The position numbers and the translations under genes were made by a program. A stretch of 60,644 nt of DNA from Pseudomonadota bacterium (GTDB lineage Bacteria > Myxococcota_A > Bradymonadia > Bradymonadales > GCA-2716585): contig SYOX01000168.1 in assembly GCA_005804885.1 (NCBI GenBank), positions 1 through 60,644 on the forward strand, written 5' to 3'. The first letter of the stretch is position 1; each line of letters begins with the position of its first letter. The notes below the pieces were generated by a model. The model had not been told where the DNA came from and did not search any database. It saw only the letters and a program-made list of their open reading frames with translations. Below, one piece after another: positions 8,304 through 16,801 of this stretch.

Positions 8304-8624
8304 TCAGCCGCCCAGCACGGAGCCGAGCTTCATCGCGAGGCCCATGTTGCCGTCGATCTTGAGCTTGCCCAGCATGAAGGCCTGGGGGCCGGCGAGGCGA
8401 CCCTCGACGAGATCCATGAAGTCGGACTCGCTCATCGTGATCGTGCACTCGGAGGTGTCCGAGGCGCCCTGCGAGATCCAGTTCGAGGACTTGCTCAGAT
8501 CCACGACCCAGATGCCGCCGTTGTCGCCCTGAATGGTGAACTGGTAGATGGCGCCCAGAGCCGCCGCCTTCTCCGCCGTCAGCTTGCTGCCGAGCTTCTC
8601 AAAGTATTCGCCGGGAGTTCCCAT
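8304..8624 (-). CDS. SCP2 sterol-carrier-domain protein
   Basis: 106 residues from ATG 8624, which has GGAGAG five bases upstream; an in-frame ATG at 8657 lacks one. The single SCP2 domain reads from the helix FEKLGSKLTAEKA through strands (YQFTIQG, WVVDLS, CTITMSESDF) to the final helix with KLKIDGNMGLAMKL. SCP2 domains bind acyl-CoA or sterol-like lipids in a hydrophobic tunnel. It is the first gene of the operon with the racemase, so it may present branched acyl-CoA to that enzyme (inference). Confidence 0.92.
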   Translation of the reverse strand: MGTPGEYFEKLGSKLTAEKAAALGAIYQFTIQGDNGGIWVVDLSKSSNWISQGASDTSECTITMSESDFMDLVEGRLAGPQAFMLGKLKIDGNMGLAMKLGSVLGG

Positions 8625-8810
8625 CTCGCTCTCCGTAATTGAGTCTTGATCATCCAAGGACGCCCTGAGGGCGGCCGCTCAACTTGTGAGCAGTCACTCA
8701 CAAGAGTGGCGGGAGGATAAAGACGCAAAAGAGAGATGTCAACACGGGGCCGGCGCCTGGGGCGAGGCGCTGAGGGAGCGGGAGCGGCGCCTGCACCCTC
8801 GGGCGGGCCT

Positions 8811-9587
8811 TCAGAGGGGGATGACGCGGCCGCGGCCGCCGGAGGACTGGATCACCTCGCGGGCGGCGTCCTGGCTGGTGAAGCTGCCGACCCTGACGCG
8901 GTAGACCCGCACGCCCTCGTCGTCGGTCGCCAGGCTGATCGAGGGCGAGTGCCCCTTGGCGCGGAGCTCGCCCATGACCTTGGAGGCCTCATCGAAGGTG
9001 ACAAAGGAGCCGACGTGGACCGTGAAGCGACCGCCGGCCTCGGGCTCGCGGGCCGCGCCGCTCTCGACGGGGAGCCGCCGGGCCACCTGCGGCGCCTCCT
9101 CCGCGCCGCGATCCACCGTGGCGGCCAGCAGGGGCTCGCGGGCGCCCTCGTCGCGCCCGTCGCGCTCGACGGCGCGCTTGAGGCTACGGGTCACCGGCGG
9201 GCGCGAGGCGCTCCCCTCCGCCTGACGCGCGAGGTTCCCGGCCTGGAGGCGGTTGCGCTTCTCGGGCGAGTCGGGGTTGTTGGCATTGCCCTCGGGCATG
9301 TCCAGCTTGCGGCGCATGCGCTCGGGGGCCGGCGCGTCCAGCTCCGCGAAGAACGAGAAGTCGTCGTTGGGCGCCTTGTGCGCCTTGGAGGCCTTGGACC
9401 TCGGGTTCGACGCCGTGGTCATCGTCGCGGTCGCCAGCGAGGCCGCAGAAAGATCGAGGTGCTGGCCGACCTGGAGCCCCGCCACGAAGATCACCCCCGC
9501 GCCGACGATGAGGCCCACGACCATGAAGAGCACCTGCTTGACATCCAGCCCCGCGCCGCCGCCGCTCTTTCGGTTGACTCCCGCCAT
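8811..9587 (-). CDS. Inner-membrane protein with C-terminal SPOR domain
   Basis: 258 residues from ATG 9587, preceded by GGGGAGCGAGGG; an upstream in-frame start at 9683 has no ribosome-binding site. One membrane helix at residues about 17-37 (VLFMVVGLIVGAGVIFVAGL) is followed by a long charged, low-complexity linker and a SPOR domain at about 178-258 (FTVHVGSF to RVRVGSFTSQDAAREVI). SPOR domains bind denuded glycan strands at the septum, so a role in cell division or wall remodelling is likely. The architecture resembles FtsN or DedD but the sequence is not specific enough to name it. Confidence 0.85.
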   Translation of the reverse strand: MAGVNRKSGGGAGLDVKQVLFMVVGLIVGAGVIFVAGLQVGQHLDLSAASLATATMTTASNPRSKASKAHKAPNDDFSFFAELDAPAPERMRRKLDMPEGNANNPDSPEKRNRLQAGNLARQAEGSASRPPVTRSLKRAVERDGRDEGAREPLLAATVDRGAEEAPQVARRLPVESGAAREPEAGGRFTVHVGSFVTFDEASKVMGELRAKGHSPSISLATDDEGVRVYRVRVGSFTSQDAAREVIQSSGGRGRVIPL

Positions 9588-9727
9588 CGCCCTCGCTCCC
9601 CTTCCTGAAGACCTCGCCTGCGCGCCAACGCGCCGAACCCGCGATCCATTGCAAGGACCTTGGACTTCACAGGCTCGGGGCAAAGCGCGGCGCGGTCAAA
9701 AATTCTGAGGGCGCATTTTTTCTACGG

Positions 9728-9760
9728 AGCCCGATGAACACGGCATCGATGTTCAGGGCT
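9728..9760. other. Imperfect hairpin downstream of the GH113-like gene
   Basis: AGCCC-(GA)-TGAACA at 9728-9740 pairs with TGTTCA-GGGCT at 9750-9760 around a 9-base loop. It lies about 30 bp past the glycosidase stop. There is no T tract on the minus strand after it, so an intrinsic terminator is possible but not proven. Confidence 0.4.
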
Positions 9761-9788
9761 TAAAGGATGTTCAGAGGTCTGGGCTGCG

Positions 9789-11195
9789 TCAAAGGCCGCT
9801 GAACCAGCGCCGCAAGATGGCCTCGGCCGGCTTCCCGCGCACCGTATAGGTGATGTCGTCCGGCCCGCCATAACCGACCCAGTTCCACACGAAGACCCCG
9901 TGGAGCGGCAAGGAGTCGCCCGGCTTCAGGGACGCGAAGCGCTCTCGGTAGACCTCGTACATCGCGCGGAAGGACAGGTACTGAAGCACCGGATCGGGGC
10001 TCTGGCGGCGGGTGTAATCCCAGGGGTGCGCGGCGGCGCCGACCTGCGAGGGGTAGCCCACCTCCGTGAGGATCAAGGGGCGGCCGGCCCGCTCCACGTA
10101 GGTCGCGATCACGTCCACCGCCCCCGCCCAGGTCTCCTTGAGCTCCGGGAGCGTCGGCCGCTCCGAGTAGGCCAGCTCGAAGTAGCCCGTCATCCCCGCC
10201 ACGTCGAGGTCCTCCCAGAAGGTGACGTGGTCGAAGTGATCCCAGTTGGCCGAGTAGGTCAGCCGACCCTTGAAGCGCCCCCGGACCTCCTTGATCAGCG
10301 CCGACCAGCGGGCCTGCTCGCCCTCCAGGCTCAACAGCTCGCTGCCGACCGAGAAGATGTCCACGCCCTCCTGCTGCGCGATGTCCGCGTAGCGCAAGAT
10401 GAACTTGCCGTAGGAGGACCACCACCGATCCGGATCCGACGGGGCCAGCTTCCCTCGCCATTCCCCCGCGCGCCGACGCTCGATGTTCAGGATGGGGAAG
10501 AGCATCACCGACAGGCCCGCCTCCCGCGCCTGCCTGATCCAACGCCGCACGTCCGCGTCCTGGGCCGTCTCGACCGGGTGGGCGCGCACCTCGACCGCCC
10601 GCACGTTCGCCATCGACCCCGAGATGACCAGCGAGACGTGCGTCGCCCCCAGACCCTTGATCTCCTTGAACAATGTGCCGTGATCGAGGCCAGGGAGATC
10701 GCCGTAGAGCCCCACCGCCGCGCCCTTGATGAAGCGCCCGTCGGCGAAGGCCCCCTCCGACGGCGCCTCCGGCGCCTTGAACCCCCTGGGCGACCAGCCC
10801 GGCTCGAAGCGGGGCACCGCCGCAGGGTCTTCGGACCTCACCCGCTCGATCTTGAGCGGCGCCAGGGCTCCACCCTCCTGTGCGCCCTCGACCGCCAGCT
10901 CGCCAGCGTCGAGGTATCGCTGATCGGGTTGTTCAAAGCCCTCGATGAGGCGGTCGATCAGATCGTCGCCCTCAGAGAGATCGTCGGCGGGCTCGGGGCG
11001 GGCGCCCTCGGGAGCGCCGCCGCCGTGGCTCTGAAGGCCAGGGCCCTGTCGGCCAGGCTGATCGGCGCCCTCGGCGCGATCCCCCCCCTCGGCCAGGCCA
11101 ACCTGCAGCGCGTAGATCCCGACCGCCAACGCGCACAGAGCGGCCGCCGCGATCGCCCACCGGAGCCGGCCGCCGCTGGATCGCTCAAGCGCCAT
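9789..11195 (-). CDS. Membrane-anchored glycoside hydrolase, GH113-like (beta/alpha)8 barrel
   Basis: 468 residues. A signal anchor at about 12-32 is followed by a Gly/Glu-rich linker to about 150, and then a TIM-barrel domain. IFSVGSELLSLE (Glu286) and LILTEVGYPS (Glu378) match the acid/base and nucleophile positions of clan GH-A, and the pair is most like family GH113 (beta-mannanases and relatives). Other conserved landmarks are SANWDHF and WNWVGYGG near the C-terminus. The substrate cannot be told from sequence. The start overlaps the end of the phosphoglycerate mutase gene by 11 bp, so the two are translated together. Confidence 0.8.
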   Translation of the reverse strand: MALERSSGGRLRWAIAAAALCALAVGIYALQVGLAEGGDRAEGADQPGRQGPGLQSHGGGAPEGARPEPADDLSEGDDLIDRLIEGFEQPDQRYLDAGELAVEGAQEGGALAPLKIERVRSEDPAAVPRFEPGWSPRGFKAPEAPSEGAFADGRFIKGAAVGLYGDLPGLDHGTLFKEIKGLGATHVSLVISGSMANVRAVEVRAHPVETAQDADVRRWIRQAREAGLSVMLFPILNIERRRAGEWRGKLAPSDPDRWWSSYGKFILRYADIAQQEGVDIFSVGSELLSLEGEQARWSALIKEVRGRFKGRLTYSANWDHFDHVTFWEDLDVAGMTGYFELAYSERPTLPELKETWAGAVDVIATYVERAGRPLILTEVGYPSQVGAAAHPWDYTRRQSPDPVLQYLSFRAMYEVYRERFASLKPGDSLPLHGVFVWNWVGYGGPDDITYTVRGKPAEAILRRWFSGL

Positions 11196-12435
11196 ACTTC
11201 AGGAACTTGCCGGAGGCCGCCATGGCCAGGGGCACGAGATCGCGGGCCTCGATGTCGCCGAGCGTCCCCCGCGCGCAGGCCCGCTCGCCCAGCTTGCCCA
11301 CGTCGTCAAAGAGGCAGCCGGGGTGGCCCATGACCGTCGGGATCGGGTGCCACGAGTGCTCCATCAGCGTCGAGGGCGTGCAGTGATCCCCCGTGATGAT
11401 CACCACCTCGAAGCCCAGCTCGATGGCCGCCTGGAAGAGCGCGTCGCACTGCTCGAAGATCTTGACCTTCTCGTCGAAGTGGCCCAGGTGGCTGACGCTG
11501 TCGGTCTCCTTGATGTGGAGGTAGAACAGATCGTAGCTGTCGTAGTTCGCCTTGAGGACCTCGACCTCCTCGGCCCAGGTCTTCGGATCGCCGAGCACGT
11601 CAAAGCCCAGCAGGCTCGCGATCCCCCGGTACATCGGGTAGGCGGCGATGGCGCCGCAGCGCAGCCCGAAGAGCTCGGGCAGCGTCGGGATGTCCGGCCG
11701 GCCCGCGATCCCCCGCAAGAGGGCCGTGTTGGCCGCCGGCTCGTCGGCCAGGATCGTGTTGATCTGATCGACGAAGGCGTTGACGACCTCGGCGGCCCGC
11801 GCCGCGGCCGGGGTGCAGGGCTCGCAGCGCAGCGCCGCCGCGCCGGTCACCTGCGGATCCGTCTCCGTCACCTCCCCCACCAGCCCCTCGCCTCGGAAGA
11901 CGACCGAGAAGCGGTGCTCCTTGCCCGGCAGCAAGAAGACCTCCACCCCTTCGATGGACACCTCGGCAGAGATCCGCTGAACCAGCGCCGTGCTGACCGC
12001 CGTCGCCGGCTTGCCCGCCCGCCGGTCCGTGATCACGGCCTGGCCGCCCACGACCTGCCGGGTGGCGAAGTTGCACCTCGCCGCCACGTCGCCCTTGGAG
12101 AGCGAGAAGCGGGAGACCCGCTCGCCGCCCAGGAGCACCTCCGAGGAGCCCAGCACCTCCAGCACGCCGCGGCCGATGACGATCTGATCGTTGGGGTAGC
12201 CAAAGAGCGCCAGGTGACCCGGGCCGCTGCCCGGCGTGACCCCCTGCCCGAAGGCCAGCGTGCGCCCCGTCATCGAGCGGGCCACGAAGGCGTCGATGTG
12301 GGGCGTCACCGCCGTCTCAAGCTCCGTCTTGCCCGTCTCGGGGTGGGGCAGGCCGCCGATCCCGTCAAAGACCCACAGCAGGATCTTCTTGTCGTTCTTG
12401 TGGGCGAGGGTCGAGAGCATCTCAAGTCTTTTCAT
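11185..12435 (-). CDS. apgM: 2,3-bisphosphoglycerate-independent phosphoglycerate mutase, archaeal type
   Basis: 416 residues, the length of the ApgM family of the alkaline-phosphatase superfamily. Metal and active-site motifs are visible: WVFDGIGG (Asp24), TPGSGPGHLALFGY (Ser70 region), IKETDSVSHLGHFDEK and ITGDHCTPS. It interconverts 3- and 2-phosphoglycerate in glycolysis and gluconeogenesis and is cytoplasmic. ATG at 12435 or the ATG five codons later could both serve as start. It follows the AI-2E permease gene by 91 bp and overlaps the glycosidase gene. Confidence 0.92.
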   Translation of the reverse strand: MKRLEMLSTLAHKNDKKILLWVFDGIGGLPHPETGKTELETAVTPHIDAFVARSMTGRTLAFGQGVTPGSGPGHLALFGYPNDQIVIGRGVLEVLGSSEVLLGGERVSRFSLSKGDVAARCNFATRQVVGGQAVITDRRAGKPATAVSTALVQRISAEVSIEGVEVFLLPGKEHRFSVVFRGEGLVGEVTETDPQVTGAAALRCEPCTPAAARAAEVVNAFVDQINTILADEPAANTALLRGIAGRPDIPTLPELFGLRCGAIAAYPMYRGIASLLGFDVLGDPKTWAEEVEVLKANYDSYDLFYLHIKETDSVSHLGHFDEKVKIFEQCDALFQAAIELGFEVVIITGDHCTPSTLMEHSWHPIPTVMGHPGCLFDDVGKLGERACARGTLGDIEARDLVPLAMAASGKFLKYGA

Positions 12436-12526
12436 GATCCGGTCGCTCGGCTTTGTTCAGGGTGATTCTGGGCGCCGCGGCCGACCCGGCCGCTCCCGCC
12501 TCCATGCCTCATTCGCCTCGGCCTCG

Positions 12527-14254
12527 TCAAGCACCCGACGACCCGGGCGGCTCGCCCTCCTGCTCCTCTTCGGGCGACCCTGCGGCGTCGATCGCGCCCG
12601 CCGAGGGCTCCACGGGAGCCGAGGACTTCGCGGGAGCCGTGGGCTTCACAGAAGCCGAGGGCTTCACAGAAGCCGAGGGCTTCACAGAAGCCGAGGGCTT
12701 CGCGGGAGCCGAAGGCTTCACGCTAGCCGTGGGCTTCATGGGAGCCGAGGGTTTCACTGGAGCCGAGGGCTCCGCGGGAGCCGAGGGCTCCACGCGAGCC
12801 GAGGGCTCCACGCGAGCCGTGGAGTCTTCGGGAGCCGTGGGCTTCACGGGAGCCAGGGAGTCGTCGGGAGCCAAGGGCTTCGCGGAAGCCGAGGGCTCCG
12901 CGGGAGCCGAGGGTTTCACGGGAGCCGGGGAGTCGTCGGGAGCCGAGGAGTCGGGGGCCGACGCGGTCGCAGGCCTGGGGCGGCCAGGAGGCAGGGCGCG
13001 CAGGCGGTCGAGCTCGGCGTCGCTGAGCGGCTCGGGCAGCGCCATGTCCAGGCTCGCCTCGGCCGACTGCCTCAGCGCTTGCCTGACGGCGCTGTCGGAG
13101 GCCCCCACCCCGACGGCCATGAGCCTCAAGTGCCTGTCATCACCCAGGAAGTAGCGGCTGCGCTTGTAATCGGAGATGGCCTCCAGCATGAAGACGCGCA
13201 GCACGGCCGCGGCCGGTATCGCCAGGAGGATGCCGAGGAAGCCGAAGAGCTCGGCCCCGACGAGCAGCACGATGATCACCATCAGCGGGCTCAGGCCCAC
13301 CTTCTCGCCGACGATCTTGGGCGTGATGACGTAGCCCTCCAGCGTCTGGACGATCGTGAAGACGGCGATCACCCCGAAGAACTGGCCCCAGCCCGCTCCC
13401 TCGTCCAGCGCCGACATCAGCACCGCGAGGCCGATCCCGACGATGAAGCCCATGTAGGGGATGACGCTCAAGAAACCCGACAGGATCCCGATGGCGATGC
13501 CCAGCTTCAGATCGCAGAGCGCCAGCCCCACGGAGTAGAGCACCGCCAGGATCGAGGCCACCGTCACCTGCCCCCGGAACCAGTGGCCCACGACGCTGTC
13601 GACCCTGGCCGCGCGGGCCAGGACGCTGGCGCGCATCGGCAGCGGGACCAGCTCCACGCCCTCGGCCTTGATCTTGTCGAAGTCCCGCAGGTAGTAGAAC
13701 ACGAAGAGGGGCACGAGCAGCACGTTGAGCAGGTAGCCGAGCACGGCGAAGGTGCCGCTGAGCAGCTCCCCGGTGAGCTGGGTGATCTTCTGGAGCCCTT
13801 GCGAGGCCAGCTCCTCGATCTTCTGGCCGTAGTTGGCGAAGGTGTCGCTGAGGGTCTCGGGCAGCTGATAGTCGAAGCGGCCCTTGAGGTAGACCTGCAG
13901 GTCGAAGTAGTGATCCCGCACCGTCTTGCCCAGCTCGGGGAACTTCTTGACCACCGCCTGGATCTCCTCCACCAGGGTCGGCGAGACCACCAGCACGAAG
14001 ATCGTCACGACCCCCAGGCCGATGAACATCAGCAGGAAGATCGCCAGCGTCCGGTTGACGCGGCGCTGCTCGAACCAGTCCACGATGGGGTCGAGCAGGT
14101 AGGCGATCAGGAAGCTGATCCCAAGCGGCAGCAGCACGCTGCTCAGCCGCCCGGAGAGCCACCAGGCCCCGCCCAGGAAGAGGCCGAAGAAGACCACCTT
14201 GGCCAGCAGATAGGCGTAGCGGCGGTGGGTCAACCACCGAGAGCTGTCGTTCAT
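12527..14254 (-). CDS. AI-2E family permease with a long repeat-rich C-terminal tail
   Basis: 575 residues. Residues about 10-370 are an AI-2E/PerM-type membrane protein: hydrophobic segments near 12-80, a long soluble loop at about 90-170, then TM clusters including [19 protein letters not shown] and the hallmark [18 protein letters not shown]. Family members export small molecules or ions; the substrate here is unknown. A charged domain to about 430 is followed by about 120 residues of hexapeptide repeats such as APVKPS and ASVKPS, ending in an acidic tip. The tail resembles wall-spanning Pro/Ala/Lys linkers. Start ATG 14254 overlaps the upstream gene's stop as ATGA. Confidence 0.9.
   Translation of the reverse strand: MNDSSRWLTHRRYAYLLAKVVFFGLFLGGAWWLSGRLSSVLLPLGISFLIAYLLDPIVDWFEQRRVNRTLAIFLLMFIGLGVVTIFVLVVSPTLVEEIQAVVKKFPELGKTVRDHYFDLQVYLKGRFDYQLPETLSDTFANYGQKIEELASQGLQKITQLTGELLSGTFAVLGYLLNVLLVPLFVFYYLRDFDKIKAEGVELVPLPMRASVLARAARVDSVVGHWFRGQVTVASILAVLYSVGLALCDLKLGIAIGILSGFLSVIPYMGFIVGIGLAVLMSALDEGAGWGQFFGVIAVFTIVQTLEGYVITPKIVGEKVGLSPLMVIIVLLVGAELFGFLGILLAIPAAAVLRVFMLEAISDYKRSRYFLGDDRHLRLMAVGVGASDSAVRQALRQSAEASLDMALPEPLSDAELDRLRALPPGRPRPATASAPDSSAPDDSPAPVKPSAPAEPSASAKPLAPDDSLAPVKPTAPEDSTARVEPSARVEPSAPAEPSAPVKPSAPMKPTASVKPSAPAKPSASVKPSASVKPSASVKPTAPAKSSAPVEPSAGAIDAAGSPEEEQEGEPPGSSGA
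12600..12955. repeat. 18-bp tandem repeats coding the tail of the AI-2E permease
   Basis: About eighteen diverged 18-bp units (plus-strand example GCCGAGGGCTTCACAGAA, three nearly identical in a row near 12654-12707). On the coding strand each unit encodes one hexapeptide of the (A)(P/S)xKP(S/T) type. The length is a multiple of three per unit, so copy-number change keeps the frame. Confidence 0.85.
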
Positions 14255-15192
14255 GGCTTCTCTTCTTCAGGCCGCGCGCGCTCGGCGCGCAGCAGGATGT
14301 CCGACCCGACGCGGGCGGCGCGCCGGAGCGCCACGCCCTCGGGCGGCGAGGCGCACAGGGCGTCCGCGACGGTCTCGACCCACGAGGCGGCCTCGACCTT
14401 GGCGGGGTTGAGGTCAAAGGCCACCGAGCCCTCCGTGGCCCAGACCAGCTTGAGCGCCTCGACCCCCGGCTGGGCGGCCAGGGCGGCCTCGAAGCGCGAC
14501 AGCGACCCCTTGTCCCACAGGCCACCCACCCTCAACGCGGGCTCCTCCCGCGCGATGCCGACCGGCGGGCTCAGGGCCTTGAGCGAGGTGGCCATCGACG
14601 CGCCAAGATCCTCGATCAGCCGCCCGAGGGCTCTGTCGCGGGCCACCTCGGCGCGCTCATCGAAGGCGCGCCTGGAGAACCGCACGTCGAGCAGCACGTC
14701 TCCGGAGGGCACCTCGACGAGCACCAGCGACGCCACGCTCTCGCCGCCGGCCAGCCCCGCAGGGCCCTCGATCTCCTTCGTGGCCACGCGCCCGATCAGC
14801 GCCTGCCGGGCCCCGTAGAGGCCGGCGAGGTTGACGGCGTTGGCCCGACTGAGCCGCTCGACCCGGTAGATGCGGCTGACCTTGGGCGCCTCGGACAGCC
14901 CCCCCGGATCCATCAGCCTCACCCCCCTGGACGACAGCCCGCCGGCCAGGCTCGCCTCGACCTCGGACTGGCGCAGATCGCGGCGCACCCACCAGGGCTC
15001 GGAGGGCGCCCCGGCCTCCTCGAAGAGGACGAGCGGCAGCGTGTCCAGTTGACCCTGAGCCGACAAGACCTCAGAAAAACCAAACAACGACAATAACATG
15101 CACAAGAAAGCCGCGACCCGGCGCGGCGGCGCACCCGGCCCCGACAGGGACACCCCGACACCGACACGGCCTGCTGCGGCCCAGCTCAACAT
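14251..15192 (-). CDS. Secreted protein, possibly of the FlgT/LpoB/CsgG-type fold
   Basis: 313 residues from ATG 15192, which has GGTGGAG six bases upstream; a GTG at 15204 is the alternative. A signal peptide runs through VAAFLCMLLSLFGFSEVLSAQG. The middle (GARQALIGRV... SLVLVEVPSGDVLLDVRFS) resembles the Rossmann-like domain of outer-membrane accessory proteins such as FlgT, LpoB and CsgG, in which a synthesis-status phrase 'V.tGevL' recurs. I do not recognise a specific family, so the fold is a suggestion only. The stop overlaps the AI-2E permease start by 4 bp, suggesting a shared envelope function. Confidence 0.7.
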   Translation of the reverse strand: MLSWAAAGRVGVGVSLSGPGAPPRRVAAFLCMLLSLFGFSEVLSAQGQLDTLPLVLFEEAGAPSEPWWVRRDLRQSEVEASLAGGLSSRGVRLMDPGGLSEAPKVSRIYRVERLSRANAVNLAGLYGARQALIGRVATKEIEGPAGLAGGESVASLVLVEVPSGDVLLDVRFSRRAFDERAEVARDRALGRLIEDLGASMATSLKALSPPVGIAREEPALRVGGLWDKGSLSRFEAALAAQPGVEALKLVWATEGSVAFDLNPAKVEAASWVETVADALCASPPEGVALRRAARVGSDILLRAERARPEEEKP

Positions 15193-15216
15193 GCCATGCT
15201 CCACCCTGAGAGGACC

Positions 15217-16224
15217 CTAGAAGGGGTTGTCGTCGATCTTGAAGAGGGAGTCCGAGGAGGTCGCCGTCTGCTTGAGCGTGCCCTCCTTGTAGGCCGTCAA
15301 GGCTGCGATCTCGGCGGCGGTCAGCGGCACAGGCTCGGCGTCCTTGAGCAGCTGACCGGCCACGCCGTCGCGCTTGAGGTCGCGCACCGAGCCCTCGTCC
15401 AGGGCCGGCACCTCCATCTCCTGCCAGACGCGGCGCTCGTAGGGGTACTCCTCGATCTTCTCGATCTGGGAGAGCCACCAGCGGCCCGCCAGCAGGTGCG
15501 TGGAGCCGTCGGAGCACATCGACACGTTGGGCACCGCGGCCGCGTCGCTCTTCTGCGCGACCATCCTGACGTCCGTGCCGATGAAGGGGCCGACGCCACC
15601 CGTGGGCAGGTGGTGCACCTTGTTGGCCTCGACGGTGACCATCACGGCCAGCCCGTGCCAGTGGATCTCGTAGGCGCCCACCGGGAGCTGGATCCGGCCG
15701 CGCTCGCTGGCCGGCGCGCTGCTGTTGCTCATGACGAGGTGCCGCTGGCCGTCCACCACCAGGTAGGCCCGCAGCTCCGCCCACCACGCCTTGCAGCCCT
15801 CGACCGGCTGCTTCTGACCCGGCCACGTCGTCACCGACACCCAGCCCGTCTCCAGCACCGTGACGGCGCCGGCCTTGACCTTGATCCGCCGCAGGTGATG
15901 CGCCGAGCGCTCGCGGCCGACCTCCACGAGGTACTCGCCCTCCTTGAGCGGGATCTTCCGGCCCGCCTGCCAGCCCCCGGTCCCCTGCCCCGAGCTGATC
16001 AGCGCGCCCGTGTCCCCGTAGACGTAGACCTCGGCGGGCACCGCCGCCCCCAGCGTCTTGAGATCATCATCCTGGTAGTGCCGCTGGACGTAGATCCACC
16101 CCTCGGCGCCCGCAGCCTGGACGCGAGCCACGCCCGCCGTCATCATTACTACCGCCGCCAGACCGGCCGCCCAAAGCGCCCACAGAGCCCGCCTTTGGAA
16201 CCCTGCACCATCCCTCTCGACCAT
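15217..16224 (-). CDS. Secreted protein of unknown function
   Basis: 335 residues from ATG 16224, with GAGGTG upstream. The signal peptide is long, with hydrophobic core LWALWAAGLAAVVMMTAGV and probable cleavage after VQAAGA. The mature part is beta-rich: two segments (about 50-140 and 150-215) each read as an extracellular Ig-like or carboxypeptidase-regulatory-like fold, with phrases such as LKEGEYLVEVGRER and LPVGAYEIHWHG. The C-terminus is Lys/Asp-rich. No catalytic motif is visible. It leads the five-gene minus-strand run to the glycosidase and is separated from the next gene by 24 bp. Confidence 0.75.
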   Translation of the reverse strand: MVERDGAGFQRRALWALWAAGLAAVVMMTAGVARVQAAGAEGWIYVQRHYQDDDLKTLGAAVPAEVYVYGDTGALISSGQGTGGWQAGRKIPLKEGEYLVEVGRERSAHHLRRIKVKAGAVTVLETGWVSVTTWPGQKQPVEGCKAWWAELRAYLVVDGQRHLVMSNSSAPASERGRIQLPVGAYEIHWHGLAVMVTVEANKVHHLPTGGVGPFIGTDVRMVAQKSDAAAVPNVSMCSDGSTHLLAGRWWLSQIEKIEEYPYERRVWQEMEVPALDEGSVRDLKRDGVAGQLLKDAEPVPLTAAEIAALTAYKEGTLKQTATSSDSLFKIDDNPF

Positions 16225-16400
16225 CGCGACACCTCAATCCATGCGCACACTGTCGTATTGAGTCATACCTAACGCCACCGCCCCGAGAAATCAAATTCAG
16301 CGACACCATCCACAGGGCGGCGCGTGCCTGGCTGCGCCTTGTGCCCGCGGGCCGGCGCGTGGTAGGGAACACTGCCTGGGCAGGCCCCATTCCTGCCCCC

Positions 16401-16406
16401 AGGAGG
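16401..16406 (+). promoter_or_regulatory. Strong ribosome-binding site that fixes a TTG start
   Basis: A perfect AGGAGG four bases before TTG 16411. There is no ATG near the N-terminus of this lipoprotein, so the site decides the start. Confidence 0.85.
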
Positions 16407-16410
16407 TGCC

Positions 16411-16794
16411 TTGACGCCCTTCATCCGAGCCTCCGCCCTCGCCCTCGCCCTCGCCCTCGGCACCCTCGGCGCCTGCCAGGAGGGCGTCCGCGACGAGACC
16501 GACATCTTCGAAGAGGCCGAGGCCCGCTACCGCATCGGCGATTACGACGGCGCCACCGCCCTCTACACCGAGTTCCTCGCCCTCTACCCCCGCTCGCCCT
16601 TCTCCAGCGCCGCCAACCTGCGCCTTCGCACCATCGAGCGGGAGGTCAGCGCCGTGATGGGCAACCGGGGCGGCAACCGCCCCGTCTACGTCCGCCCCGA
16701 GCTGCCCGACCCGAACCTCCCGCCCACCCCGGAGGCGCCGACCGACCCTCAGCCCCCCCAGGAATCCCCCCCCGCCACCCCGGACGAGGACTGA
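16411..16794 (+). CDS. Small lipoprotein with a TPR-like helical repeat
   Basis: 127 residues starting at TTG 16411 behind AGGAGG. The signal peptide ends in the lipobox LGAC (Cys22). Residues about 33-72 read as a tetratricopeptide-type helical pair (FEEAEARYRIGDYDGATALYTEFLALYPRS), like those of BamD and the Tol-Pal accessory YbgF. The last 45 residues are Pro-rich and disordered. It is the first gene of a three-gene run with the ABC permease (7-bp gap) and ATPase. It may act as an envelope partner of that transporter, which is inference from position. Confidence 0.82.
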   Translation: MTPFIRASALALALALGTLGACQEGVRDETDIFEEAEARYRIGDYDGATALYTEFLALYPRSPFSSAANLRLRTIEREVSAVMGNRGGNRPVYVRPELPDPNLPPTPEAPTDPQPPQESPPATPDED

Positions 16795-16801
16795 GCCCTC
16801 A

